DNA from: Bog-159 sp963785255
GTDB taxonomy: Bacteria > Acidobacteriota > Terriglobia > Bryobacterales > Bryobacteraceae
Direction: 5' to 3'
Assembly: GCA_963785255.1 (NCBI GenBank)
Contig: CAWAUR010000013.1
Coordinates: forward strand, 744,001-808,000
Length of the DNA: 64,000 bases
A program made the translations under genes and the position numbers. Under the pieces are notes generated by a model. It saw nothing but the letters and a program-made list of their open reading frames with translations. It had not been told where the DNA came from and did no database searches. Below, piece after piece: positions 44,601 through 51,965 of the stretch (the first letter of the stretch is position 1; each line of letters starts with the position of its first letter).

Positions 44601-45007
44601 GGACCGGCCCTGCATATACGGCGAGTCTCCCGGCGCTATCGGGGCCGAAGGGGACCAGGACATTGACCGCATCGGCGATCGACACCAGCGGCAACACGGC
44701 CACTACCAGCATCAGCGTGAATGTGGAATCACCGAATCCCGTGCCGGCGCTGGCTTCGCTCGTGCCGCCCAACGCCACACACGGCGGACCGGCTTTCACT
44801 CTAACGGTGAAGGGTTCGAACTTTGTGTCGGGCTGCACGGTGGAGTGGAACGGCAAGGGCGTAGCCACTACATTCGTGAACGGCGGCCAGGTGACGGCTA
44901 CCATTTCGAAGGCGGATATTGCTACAGCAGGCAGCGCGACGGTAGCGGTGAAGAATCCGGCTCCGGGCGGGGGAACGTCGAACACGCTGACGTTTACGAT
45001 TAGGTAG
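41630..45007 (+). CDS. Secreted zinc metalloprotease-like protein with Ig-like and IPT domains
   Basis: 1,125 residues from the ATG at 41630 (AAGG upstream). Signal peptide: FALLLPTLWVVATPAFAQ. Residues 30-480 are beta-rich, of the DUF7453-like 'IGDRIG..VASIG' type. SDQDGLLDHWETTGIDMDQD is a calcium-binding thrombospondin-3-like loop. The protease motif HELGHTLGLRHGG places zinc ligands at His830, His834 and His840 with Glu831 as base, and IMSYSY is a possible Met-turn. The end has an Ig-like domain (PTVAITSPAANGNVGLTLPL) and an IPT domain (SLVPPNATHGGPAFTLTVKG). The TAG forms part of a repeat. Confidence 0.87.
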   Translation: MTILYSYRLVFALLLPTLWVVATPAFAQCTNSAIPGRSYEYYIVAQTGSCNGNNFTSLGSNPAINDFAQVGFMAQTSALPGNAIFVGDGHNNPATTPINPGEIGSSEIYDGAVQIGSAYPGAASLVSKDSITTTSPATTSIRVWNVDTPDSYRYAARGGPSQQFGAVFPYPSVNKNGDVAFTALDQNNPTIKYLVEVLADGTLYKKPVTVSVGEPMIDDNDDVLLYSTATNSHGNFELVLYGRGLSGPTTIADGYTFSSIDSAPGISRDGNVIAFQATMLSYLGVSGTYGGTGIYMEVKTSTGWQLYQATGVQVYGKTFCQLPSTACQPGAELGFDASGNAIYFNPSGYGVGTRVAVTNLGLGATGINNDTFVISFIGTPTEASRPNPVLNNGTPLFFSGQQGLWTIRVDMEAELGAGYQTMYSPHARTAIPVVQIGDRIGANTVASIGAYDDVANAAEDESGDVRTMRRGDHRVAFWASTSSGGQMIVRANHLDSDQDGLLDHWETTGIDMDQDGVVDLDLAAMGANVNARDLFLQIDWIAQQPGFPYSFEPAPGVISPAPGQGAMSFLQEMFANAPELSGNEYGVRIDHGTPAAISKGIALHIDGGKGTDKSGGAYAVNMGTGPIAGGNQIGLTGTGSTGFPEVMYFGKPNSVTVPGIGARAFQDVKDNYFGHQDKDGREFAFHYAVFADHFAVRSDSSNANNWQVLSAGANVLTSASPLPASAAPGDVVKITAGTGKGEYGSVDDILNSTTLQIGANWTTAPDHTSTFSILQGNLGIAEVFFWPDPDANSLPGNDLMLDMGPYAWAPDNTPNELLGTPCGQWRTLAHELGHTLGLRHGGNNISNPYMGSSYLSIMSYSYSLQCNPISAVQSYSTTGDPTFDDWANLQHNFSDSEIHMGSSVGNSFGTYPEDDLETPEQTVIDYVNTNGPIDGTPPTVAITSPAANGNVGLTLPLQVKVNATDNVAVASVSVSFDVSGSGTNDLITAKGTGPAYTASLPALSGPKGTRTLTASAIDTSGNTATTSISVNVESPNPVPALASLVPPNATHGGPAFTLTVKGSNFVSGCTVEWNGKGVATTFVNGGQVTATISKADIATAGSATVAVKNPAPGGGTSNTLTFTIR

Positions 45008-45088
45008 GACAGGACTCCTGTCCAGGCCTCGTAGGCCCGCTCTGCGGCGAGCGAAGCTCGCCTTGGACAGGCCAGGAGGCCTGTCCTA
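45005..45088. repeat. Family B compound palindrome between convergent genes
   Basis: Begins with the metalloprotease TAG (TAGGACAGGACTCCTGTCC) and ends with its mirror (GGACAGGCCAGGAGGCCTGT). Between them GGCGAGCGAAGCTCGCC forms another hairpin. It fills the whole gap and could serve as a two-way transcription terminator. Confidence 0.85.
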
Positions 45089-45091
45089 CAG

Positions 45092-45967
45092 TTAATTGCG
45101 GGCGGTGGTGTCTTTGGGCGTCGCCAGATAACCAGTCACCTGGTCTTTGCCTACTTCGTTCACTACTAATTCGTACGGCAGCCGGCCGCCCTTGGCCACG
45201 TAAAACTGCAGCGGCTCGTTGATCGCCTTATCCTTCTTTTCGACCGTCTTGTCGTCCGCCAGAACTTCCAGCGTGAACTTGTTGTGCTTCTTATCGACGC
45301 TCTTGAGCTTCAAAGAAATATCGCCAACGCGCTTGGGCTGTTTATCCTTCTTGACCAGCGTGAACTGGAAATAGTTGCGCTCGCCAAGCCGCTTCAGGGC
45401 ATCCAACTCTTTGCCATTAGTGGCCACCAAGCCGCTTTGAACCCCCAGATCTCCCTGCACGGTCTTCAAGTTGGCGATGGTCTTATCCAATTCCGCCTTG
45501 GTGTTTCCCAAGTCGGTCTTGACGGTGGTGACGTCGCCACTGACCTCGCCAACCTTGGCATCCACCTTGGAGGTCTGTTGTTGTACGTCGGTGAGTTGCG
45601 ACTGGACCTGCGCCTGCTGTTTGGCCTGCGCATCGGCCAATTGCTTCGCCAGTTGATCGGCGTGCGCCTGGGCTTCCTGCTTGGCATGCCCGGCCGCCAG
45701 GTTAGCCTGCTGGCGTGCGGCTTCCAGTTCTTCCTTCAACGTGTCCACGCTGCGCCGTTGCGACGCGGTGGTCACCGAGGTGGCCTCTTTCAAGCCGGCA
45801 ATCTCGTTCATCAGGGCCTGGTTCGTCTGGCTGACGGCAGTGCGGGTGGTCTCCAGGCGGTACCACAAGCCAATATTGGAAGCCAGCAGGGCGATAAGCC
45901 CTCCGGCCACCAGTGCGGTTTTCACGCCCGAACCACTCGGCGGAGGTGTATACATGGGGCTGCTCAC
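45092..45967 (-). CDS. Membrane-anchored coiled-coil protein
   Basis: 291 residues. A short Pro/Ser-rich start is followed by one membrane helix (VKTALVAGGLIALLASNIGL) and a long coiled coil from about 40 to 190, rich in Ala/Gln/Lys with heptads (LKEELEAARQQANLAAGHAK, QLTDVQQQTSKVDAKVGEVS). The C-terminal 90 residues are beta-rich (YFQFTLVKKDKQPKRVGDIS, INEPLQFYVAKGGRLPYELV). It overlaps the upstream MBL nuclease gene by 4 bases, so translation is coupled. Function unknown; a periplasmic spacer or sensor is plausible. Confidence 0.75.
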   Translation of the reverse strand: MSSPMYTPPPSGSGVKTALVAGGLIALLASNIGLWYRLETTRTAVSQTNQALMNEIAGLKEATSVTTASQRRSVDTLKEELEAARQQANLAAGHAKQEAQAHADQLAKQLADAQAKQQAQVQSQLTDVQQQTSKVDAKVGEVSGDVTTVKTDLGNTKAELDKTIANLKTVQGDLGVQSGLVATNGKELDALKRLGERNYFQFTLVKKDKQPKRVGDISLKLKSVDKKHNKFTLEVLADDKTVEKKDKAINEPLQFYVAKGGRLPYELVVNEVGKDQVTGYLATPKDTTARN

Positions 45968-47451
45968 GAATCCGTACTCCTTAGGGTGGGAATCTCCTCA
46001 TTATAGACTGTTACAGAACTGTTTGCGTTTCGCGGGATTAGCTCAAAACTTTGCCCGGGCATGGGGACCACCACATCGACCCCGTATTGCGACCGTATGA
46101 CGCCCGCCAGCGCCTGCGACTGGGCCGACTCTCCGTGGACCAGGAAGATCTGCCTCAGATGCGGCGCCAGGGGTTTCAGCCAGGCCATCAATTCCCCCTG
46201 ATCGGCGTGTCCGCTCAACTCGTCGAGGCTCGAAATCTCCGCGCGCACCGTCACCGGCTCGCCGAATACGCGTACCTCGCGCAACTTTTCGATCAGCTTG
46301 CGCCCCAGGGTTTCCTGCGCTTGAAAGCCGGTGATCAGCACGGTATTCCGCGGATCGGCCAGATTGTTACGTAAATGATGCAGAATACGGCCCTGCTCAC
46401 ACATGCCGGAAGCCGAGATGACCATGAAGGGACCGCGTAAATCGTTCAACTTCATCGATTCGGATGCCTCACGGACGTATTGCAGGCGGCTGAATCCGAA
46501 GGGATCCTCGCCATCCAGCAGATACTGCCGCGTTTCGGGGTTGAAACACTCGACGTGTTTACGAAACACTGCGGTTACGTTCACGGCCAGCGGACTATCC
46601 ACGAAAATCGGGATACTGGGAATTTGGCCCGCATTGGCCAATTGATGCAGCAACAACACCAGTTGCTGGGTGCGGCCCACCGCGAACGCCGGCACGATGA
46701 TGCGTCCGCCGCGGGCAGAAGTGCGATTAACCACATCCCGCAGCTTTCCAATGACATGCGCGGCACTCTTGTGGAATCGGCCGCCGTAGGTGCTTTCGAG
46801 GATCAGATAGTCAGCGAGAGGCAGTTCGTCGGGCGGACGGGTAATGGGCAGATTGGGGCGGCCCAAATCGCCGGAATACGCCAGCCGCACGTGGGCGCCA
46901 TTGTTGTGGTAATTCAGAATCAGCGACGAGGATCCCAGGATATGGCCGGCGTCATAACACTCATAGCTGAGGTGCGGGCTGAGGATCTTTGGCGTGTAGT
47001 ATCCGACCGGCTGAAACAGCGGTAGCGTGCGCTCGGCATCTTCCATGGTGAACAGCGGCACCACCGGTTCGGGCAGGGACGCCTGCGCATGTCCGGCATG
47101 CCGGCGCGCGGCCCGCTTGTTGATGAACTCTGCATCTTTTTCCTGAATATATGCCGTGTCGCGCAACATGGCGTCACACAGGTCGATGGTGGCGGGCGTA
47201 GTGTAGATCGGGCCGGCGAAACCGTTCTTCACCAGCGTAGGCAAGTTGCCGCTGTGATCGATGTGGGCATGCGAGAGCAGCACGGCCTCGATGGACCGAG
47301 CGTCGACCTGCAGATGGCGATTCTTCTGGTCGGCTTCTTTGCGGCGGCCTTGCGCCATGCCGCAGTCGAGCAGGTATTGCTTGCCGTCCACCTCGAGATG
47401 ATGCATAGAGCCGGTCACTTCGCCGGCTGCGCCACGGAAGGTGAGTTTCAT
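45964..47451 (-). CDS. MBL-fold/beta-CASP RNA-processing-type nuclease
   Basis: 495 residues, close to the YSH1/CPSF73-like bacterial group. Metal motifs: LLSHAHIDHSGNLPTL (HxHxDH), YDAGHILGSSS and AYSGDLGRPNLPI; the beta-CASP segment has ILESTYGGR, SPLAVNVTAVF and VISASGMCEQGRILHHL; the closing SGHADQGELMAWL and FLVHGES are the C-terminal ligands. Such proteins are likely RNA endo/exonucleases. The stop overlaps the start of the coiled-coil gene (ATGA). Confidence 0.93.
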   Translation of the reverse strand: MKLTFRGAAGEVTGSMHHLEVDGKQYLLDCGMAQGRRKEADQKNRHLQVDARSIEAVLLSHAHIDHSGNLPTLVKNGFAGPIYTTPATIDLCDAMLRDTAYIQEKDAEFINKRAARRHAGHAQASLPEPVVPLFTMEDAERTLPLFQPVGYYTPKILSPHLSYECYDAGHILGSSSLILNYHNNGAHVRLAYSGDLGRPNLPITRPPDELPLADYLILESTYGGRFHKSAAHVIGKLRDVVNRTSARGGRIIVPAFAVGRTQQLVLLLHQLANAGQIPSIPIFVDSPLAVNVTAVFRKHVECFNPETRQYLLDGEDPFGFSRLQYVREASESMKLNDLRGPFMVISASGMCEQGRILHHLRNNLADPRNTVLITGFQAQETLGRKLIEKLREVRVFGEPVTVRAEISSLDELSGHADQGELMAWLKPLAPHLRQIFLVHGESAQSQALAGVIRSQYGVDVVVPMPGQSFELIPRNANSSVTVYNEEIPTLRSTDS

Positions 47452-47523
47452 GGAGCTTCGGACACGTCATCGTAGCGCAATGTGGAGGACGAAGTAACCG
47501 CCCCTGCTATGCTGGCTCAAGGT

Positions 47524-47781
47524 ATGATCGCCGTCAAAGAGGCAGTTGGGAACGCCGTCGAATTCGCCCGGAATATGCTGGCCCCACCTCCTCAGGATCT
47601 CCGCCTTGAAGAAGTCGAAAGCGGAAAGTATGATCGGGTCGACGCCTGGCGCATAACGCTTAGCATGCAGGACCGAGCGGGACTGGGATCCTTGGGTCGC
47701 CGCGAGTATAAAGTGTTCACGGTTCGGCGCGACACGGGTGAAGTGATATCTATGAGAATTCGCGAGTTGGCCAGCGCCTGA
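47524..47781 (+). CDS. Small partner protein of the PIN-like gene
   Basis: 85 residues from ATG 47524 (a GTG at 47482 would add 14). MIAVKEAVGNAVEFARNML at the start and LRLEEVESGKYDRVDAWRIT, YKVFTVRRDTGEVISMRIRE towards the end resemble small proteins that precede PIN-like genes in other bacteria. Its TGA shares a base with the PIN start (TGATG), so the two are coupled. Likely a toxin-antitoxin-style partner; not proved. Confidence 0.6.
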   Translation: MIAVKEAVGNAVEFARNMLAPPPQDLRLEEVESGKYDRVDAWRITLSMQDRAGLGSLGRREYKVFTVRRDTGEVISMRIRELASA

Positions 47782-48167
47782 TGGACGATGTACTTCGGCT
47801 CATCGACCAGCACCGCGGGAGCGGGCTGCTCGTGGATACGAACCTCCTGCTCCTGTACCTGATCGGCAGAACCAATAAGAACAGGATCTCGAAATTCAAG
47901 CGAACGCAGGCATATACTATCGACATTCGCGCTTGGTTTGTTCGCAGGGTCGAGGGGTCTCGCGAGCATTACGATGAGAGCCGGCAGTTGGTGAAGGAAA
48001 CTTGTTTTCAACGCCTCGGACTTACCGAGGCCGCTATCGCCGCGTTGGCTCGCCGCAACTGCCTCTTGTTGACGGACGACTTCGATCTCTACTCAACCCT
48101 GGTCAAACAGGGTGTGGACGCCATCAACTTCAACCATCTCAGATCGCGAGACTGGCACTTCTACTAG
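47781..48167 (+). CDS. PIN-like domain protein with a shortened middle
   Basis: 128 residues. LLVDTNLLLLYLIGRTNKNR carries the first acidic residue of a PIN-like nuclease; LGLTEAAIAALARRNCLLLT and DDFDLYSTLVKQGVDAINFN supply the later acidic pair. Between them the segment that normally holds the 'PHVLTEVSNL' helix and its acidic residue appears missing: sequence passes from IRAWFVRRVEGSRE to QLVKETCFQRLGLTE. Intact relatives are about 40 residues longer, so this copy may be inactive. Confidence 0.65.
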   Translation: MDDVLRLIDQHRGSGLLVDTNLLLLYLIGRTNKNRISKFKRTQAYTIDIRAWFVRRVEGSREHYDESRQLVKETCFQRLGLTEAAIAALARRNCLLLTDDFDLYSTLVKQGVDAINFNHLRSRDWHFY

Positions 48168-48188
48168 CTGGCGGACCGGCTACGCCGC

Positions 48189-48761
48189 TTATTTAGCTGC
48201 TTCCGATCCCAACCGGCTGGCCAGCGGATGCAATTGTCCCGCATACTTATTCCCCGGCTTCTTACTGTATGGCATCGATGAGGGCGACGAAAGTTGTTCG
48301 AAGGTGAACGAACAGATGCGCATGCCGGGATAGAGCGCCACGGCCATGCGGCTCAAGTTACTGAGTTCGAGCGTGGCCTTGCCGGTCCAGCCGGGATCGA
48401 ACAGGCCGGCTGTGCCATGCACGATGATGCCGATGCGTCCCAGGCTGGAGCGGCCTTCCAGGCGTCCTAGCACGTCGGAATCCAACTCCAGCGATTCGAG
48501 CGTCACGGCCAGCACGAAATCGCGCGGCTGCAACACGAACGGCTCGTCGGGCTGGACCTCGACGGTGCGCATGATGTGTTGCAGACTGGCGCGGTCGCGC
48601 GGATCGATAAATGCATGGCGGCTGTATTCGAAGACGTTAAACTCGTTGCCCAGGCGGAAGTCCACTGAACAACTGCCGAATTGCTCGGGCGGCAATTCAG
48701 GCGCGATTTTGATTTTTCCAGCTTCGATGTAGCGCTTGATGTCTACATCCGACAGAACCAT
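48189..48761 (-). CDS. dcd: dCTP deaminase
   Basis: 190 residues, normal length. It deaminates dCTP to dUTP, feeding dTMP synthesis. Family motifs include LSDVDIKRYIEAGKIKI, GSCSVDFRLGNEF and EGRSSLGRIGIIVHGTAGLF followed by DPGWTGKATLELSN, with the catalytic Glu in the last part. It converges with the PIN-like gene (21-base gap). Confidence 0.96.
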   Translation of the reverse strand: MVLSDVDIKRYIEAGKIKIAPELPPEQFGSCSVDFRLGNEFNVFEYSRHAFIDPRDRASLQHIMRTVEVQPDEPFVLQPRDFVLAVTLESLELDSDVLGRLEGRSSLGRIGIIVHGTAGLFDPGWTGKATLELSNLSRMAVALYPGMRICSFTFEQLSSPSSMPYSKKPGNKYAGQLHPLASRLGSEAAK

Positions 48762-48842
48762 GCGAGGCCTCCGGATAGGCCATGGTAACGCAGTTTTTGC
48801 CGAACATCGATTGTCATCGGCGCGCTGGGACCCGCTGCTACC

Positions 48843-48921
48843 GAGCCGCGACCATCAGGCAGCGGTTTTCACACTCGCGCTGGCGGCCTGGGAGGCCGCC
48901 GCAGGCAGAGTGCCTGCCCCA
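48843..48921. repeat. Family A copy joined to family C palindromes
   Basis: 48843-48866 is a family A copy with two changes (GAGCCGCGACCATCAGGCAG). 48882-48900 is the palindrome GGCGGCCTGGGAGGCCGCC, and 48901-48921 contains GCAGGCAGAGTGCCTGC. The right end abuts the stop codon of the TPR lipoprotein on the minus strand (TAG followed by TGGGGCAGGC). Confidence 0.8.
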
Positions 48922-51267
48922 CTAGGCTTGCAGCTTATTGATCAGGTCCTTGATCTTATTCTCTTCTTCCTTAGAAGGACTGCTGCGCAACGCTTTTTGT
49001 AGCTCGCCCAACGCCTTCGGTTTATCGCCCTTCTGCGCGAGCGCCATGCCCAGGTGGAAGCGGTAAGTCGAGTTACCCGGCATCTTATTCACTAACCCCT
49101 GGAAGATATCCATGGCGTTGTCACTCATGTTCTTCTTCAGATAAATCCAGCCGAGCGTGTCGGAAACCTCACTCAGGTTGGGCATAGCGGCTTTTGCGCG
49201 CTGGGCGTAGGTGAGGGCCTGGTCGAGATCGCCGGCGTTGCTTTCCGCCAAAAGGAAGGCGAGGTTATTCAGGGCCGTTCCATTCTGCGGGTCCAGCTTG
49301 ATGACCTGTTCGTAAGCCTGGCGGGCCTCCGGCTTGCGATCGGCGGTCTGCAGCGCCAGCGCCAGTTCGTTCACCACCAAGGGATTGCCGGGCATGGCCT
49401 CCTGCGCTTTGTAGAGCGCCTGGATGGCATCGTTCAAAGCGCCCTTGCGCCGCAGCGTGATGCCCAGCCTGAAGTAAACGTCGCCGCGCGACTTGGAGTC
49501 CTTATCCAGCTCCCGCAGCACGGCTTGAAACTGGGTGATCGCCAGTTCGAAATTGCCCGCACGCACGGCCACATTGCCCAAGGCCATTTGCAAATCGGTG
49601 CGGCTCGGGTTTTTCGCCAACTCGCCTTGCAAGAACGCAATGGCCTGATCGTAATGACCTTGCATGGCTAGCGCTTCCACCAATCCCACCAAGCCGCGCG
49701 CGTCTTTCGGATTGGCCTGATAGGCCTTGCGAAAAATCTCTTCGGCGTCCTGCGGCTTACCCTCTCTCAGGGACACCATGCCGAGCGAGAAGTCGATGTC
49801 CGGAGCGTTGGGATTGGCCTGGCGGACGGCTTCCAGCAACTGCCGCGCGTCGCCATACTTTTTCTCTCCCATGAGCGCCGCCGCCTCGATCATGCGTGCG
49901 GGGCCGTTCTTTTTATCGATCTGCAGAATCTCGGCGACGGACCGCAGCGCGGGTTCGTATTCCTCGCGGATTACCTGCAGTTGTCCGAGCGCCAGGCGGG
50001 CGGGTAGATAGTCGGGCCGTTCGCGGATCGCATCGGTGAACTGCTGGCGCGCCTGCTCCCACTCGCCGCGCGCCACGTGCGCCCGGCCCAGGTTGTAGCG
50101 GGCCACAAAGTTGTCGGGCGCTGCATTCACCACCGCCTGCAGTTCGGAGATGGCTTTCTGCACATCGCCGCGGTCGAGCAACAGGGATGCCTGCAATCCG
50201 CGCGCATCGGAATCCTTGGGATTGTCCTTCAAGATCGCGGCGTTGATATCGGCCGCCTCGGCGCGCCGGTTCTGGCGCATCAACACTTCGATCATGCGCT
50301 TCTGGTAGGTGGCCTTCAGCTTGGGGTCGGCGGCCATGCCCTCTTTGTACTGCTTGAGGGCTTCCGGCATATCGTTATTGCGGAAATAGAAATCGCCCAC
50401 CACCACGTATGCGCGGTCGAAGTCCTTCACGTGCCCCTTGATTTGATTGAGGGTCGCCACCATGTCGTCGTGGCGCTTCTGGGCCGAGTAAAAACTGGCC
50501 AGCGAAACTAAAAAAGAAATCTGCTTGGGATTGTTGGCGGCTCCCGTCTTAAGAACCTGCTCCGCGTCCGCAGTTTTGTTCTGCAATAGATAGACGCCAT
50601 ACAACTCGTTATAGGCTTGCAGCAGGGTTTTGTCGTCGGCAATAAGCTGGCGGTAGATCTGTTCGGACTCGTCGAATTGACTGTGCGCGGCCAGCGCGCG
50701 GGCCAACTGCATCCGCAAAGCGGGCGCGGGCGTCTTAATGGACATCGCCTTCCGGTATTCGGCGATGGCCGTGGTCAGCAGCTTTTCGGTCTGCTCGGGG
50801 CGGCCTTCGTGGAAGCTCTGTTGCGCCCGCACAAAATTAAGGTCCGCGGTCAAGCGGTGGCCATCATAGGAATTGGGGTCGCGGCGCAAAAGTTCCTTGG
50901 TAATGCCTTCCACTTCCGCCAGAAATTGGCTCTCGCGGGTAAACGCCAGGTAGATCTCGGCCAAGCGGACCTCGGCATCCAGGTGATCGGGCTGGTCTTT
51001 GGGGATCAACTCGATGGCGCGCCGCAATTCTCCGAGCGCGTTGGGAATCCGGCCCAGCTTCAGATCGGTCTGCGCCAGGCGGTAATATGCCGGGCCGTAG
51101 CGCTGATCTTTTTGCAGCGCGTTCCGATACATGATGGAAGCTTCCTTGTACTTACCCTTGGCGAAGTATTTGTTCCCGTTCTCCAGGTAACGCTTCTTGG
51201 CCACATTGGGGTCGCGGTTACAGGAAACCAAGGTCAACGCAGCCAGGATGACTACCAGCGATCTCAT
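48922..51267 (-). CDS. TPR-repeat lipoprotein
   Basis: 781 residues. The start (MRSLVVILAALTLVSCNRDP) has a lipoprotein signal with Cys16 in an LVSC lipobox. Almost the whole chain is tetratricopeptide repeats, about 20 units (GKYKEASIMYRNALQKDQRY, GDVQKAISELQAVVNAAPDN, GHYDQAIAFLQGELAKNPSR). This design matches outer-membrane scaffolds of exopolysaccharide or PEP-CTERM export systems, but none of those genes is nearby. The ATG follows GTGAGGACTTCG; a longer reading to 51399 crosses a repeat and is rejected. Confidence 0.88.
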   Translation of the reverse strand: MRSLVVILAALTLVSCNRDPNVAKKRYLENGNKYFAKGKYKEASIMYRNALQKDQRYGPAYYRLAQTDLKLGRIPNALGELRRAIELIPKDQPDHLDAEVRLAEIYLAFTRESQFLAEVEGITKELLRRDPNSYDGHRLTADLNFVRAQQSFHEGRPEQTEKLLTTAIAEYRKAMSIKTPAPALRMQLARALAAHSQFDESEQIYRQLIADDKTLLQAYNELYGVYLLQNKTADAEQVLKTGAANNPKQISFLVSLASFYSAQKRHDDMVATLNQIKGHVKDFDRAYVVVGDFYFRNNDMPEALKQYKEGMAADPKLKATYQKRMIEVLMRQNRRAEAADINAAILKDNPKDSDARGLQASLLLDRGDVQKAISELQAVVNAAPDNFVARYNLGRAHVARGEWEQARQQFTDAIRERPDYLPARLALGQLQVIREEYEPALRSVAEILQIDKKNGPARMIEAAALMGEKKYGDARQLLEAVRQANPNAPDIDFSLGMVSLREGKPQDAEEIFRKAYQANPKDARGLVGLVEALAMQGHYDQAIAFLQGELAKNPSRTDLQMALGNVAVRAGNFELAITQFQAVLRELDKDSKSRGDVYFRLGITLRRKGALNDAIQALYKAQEAMPGNPLVVNELALALQTADRKPEARQAYEQVIKLDPQNGTALNNLAFLLAESNAGDLDQALTYAQRAKAAMPNLSEVSDTLGWIYLKKNMSDNAMDIFQGLVNKMPGNSTYRFHLGMALAQKGDKPKALGELQKALRSSPSKEEENKIKDLINKLQA

Positions 51268-51341
51268 CGAAGTCCTCACGGTTGATTCTAATATACAGCG
51301 CGTGAGGCGGGGGCCGGGGTTTGGTGCGTGAGCGTTTAGGC

Positions 51342-51439
51342 GGAGACCGCTCCCTGACGGTCGCGGCTCAGACACAACAGGGCGGCTCGGTGACTGCATG
51401 CTGTGCTGTCTGAGCCGCGACCGTAAGGGAGCGGTCTCC
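51342..51439. repeat. Inverted pair of family A repeats (39-base arms)
   Basis: The arm at 51342-51380 and the arm at 51401-51439 are reverse complements with three mismatches, separated by 20 bases. Each contains a family A unit flanked by GGAGA at the outer end. It could fold into a very stable hairpin and lies between the divergent TPR lipoprotein and receiver genes. Confidence 0.9.
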
Positions 51440-51524
51440 GAGGTTTATAATCCTCCAAACTGTTAAGCAAAGCGTGAGAGTTTTCGCGGCCGTGCGGCAC
51501 TACCCGTCTGGAATCCCCAAAATC

Positions 51525-51950
51525 ATGGACTCGTCGCGCGCTCCTATCCTCCTGCTCGTGCCCTCCGATACCCGTCGCCGTGCTTTGGTCCGCATGCTTG
51601 CGCCATGGGAGATCGTGGAAGCGAGCGCTTATACAGAAGCCGTAGAAATTCTCTACACCTGCCGCATCTCCGTCGTGATTTGCGACATTGAAATCGAGAA
51701 CGGCGACTGGCAGGCGTTGCTCGCCAAACTCCAACAACATCCTGTTCCGCCGAGCCTGGTGGTCTCCTCGCGCCTGGCTGACGAGCGGCTGTGGGGCGAG
51801 GTGCTGAACCTCGGCGGTTACGACGTTCTGGCGCAGCCGTTTGACGAGGCCGAAGTGCGGCGCGTGGCGCACATGGCATGGGCGGCTTGGATCGACAGAC
51901 GCGAGGGCCGAACCGATGGCAACCGCCAGCGTTCGGCTGCCGCGCATTAG
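51525..51950 (+). CDS. Stand-alone receiver-like (REC) protein
   Basis: 141 residues from ATG 51525. APILLLVPSDTRRRALVRML opens an alpha/beta receiver fold; VVICDIEIENGDW carries the presumed phospho-accepting Asp; SLVVSSRLADE gives the Ser/Thr switch position and VLAQPFDEAEVRRV the 'K-P'-like loop, with Gln in place of the usual Lys. The acidic pair at the start is also replaced (PSD). Phosphorylation may be reduced or absent. No output domain or partner kinase is adjacent. Confidence 0.72.
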   Translation: MDSSRAPILLLVPSDTRRRALVRMLAPWEIVEASAYTEAVEILYTCRISVVICDIEIENGDWQALLAKLQQHPVPPSLVVSSRLADERLWGEVLNLGGYDVLAQPFDEAEVRRVAHMAWAAWIDRREGRTDGNRQRSAAAH

Positions 51951-51965
51951 CGGTGGGGCGCCGGG

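Noticed and set aside
51268..51399. 44-residue N-terminal extension of the TPR lipoprotein
   Set aside because: Encodes repeat sequence (family A) and would destroy the lipoprotein signal.
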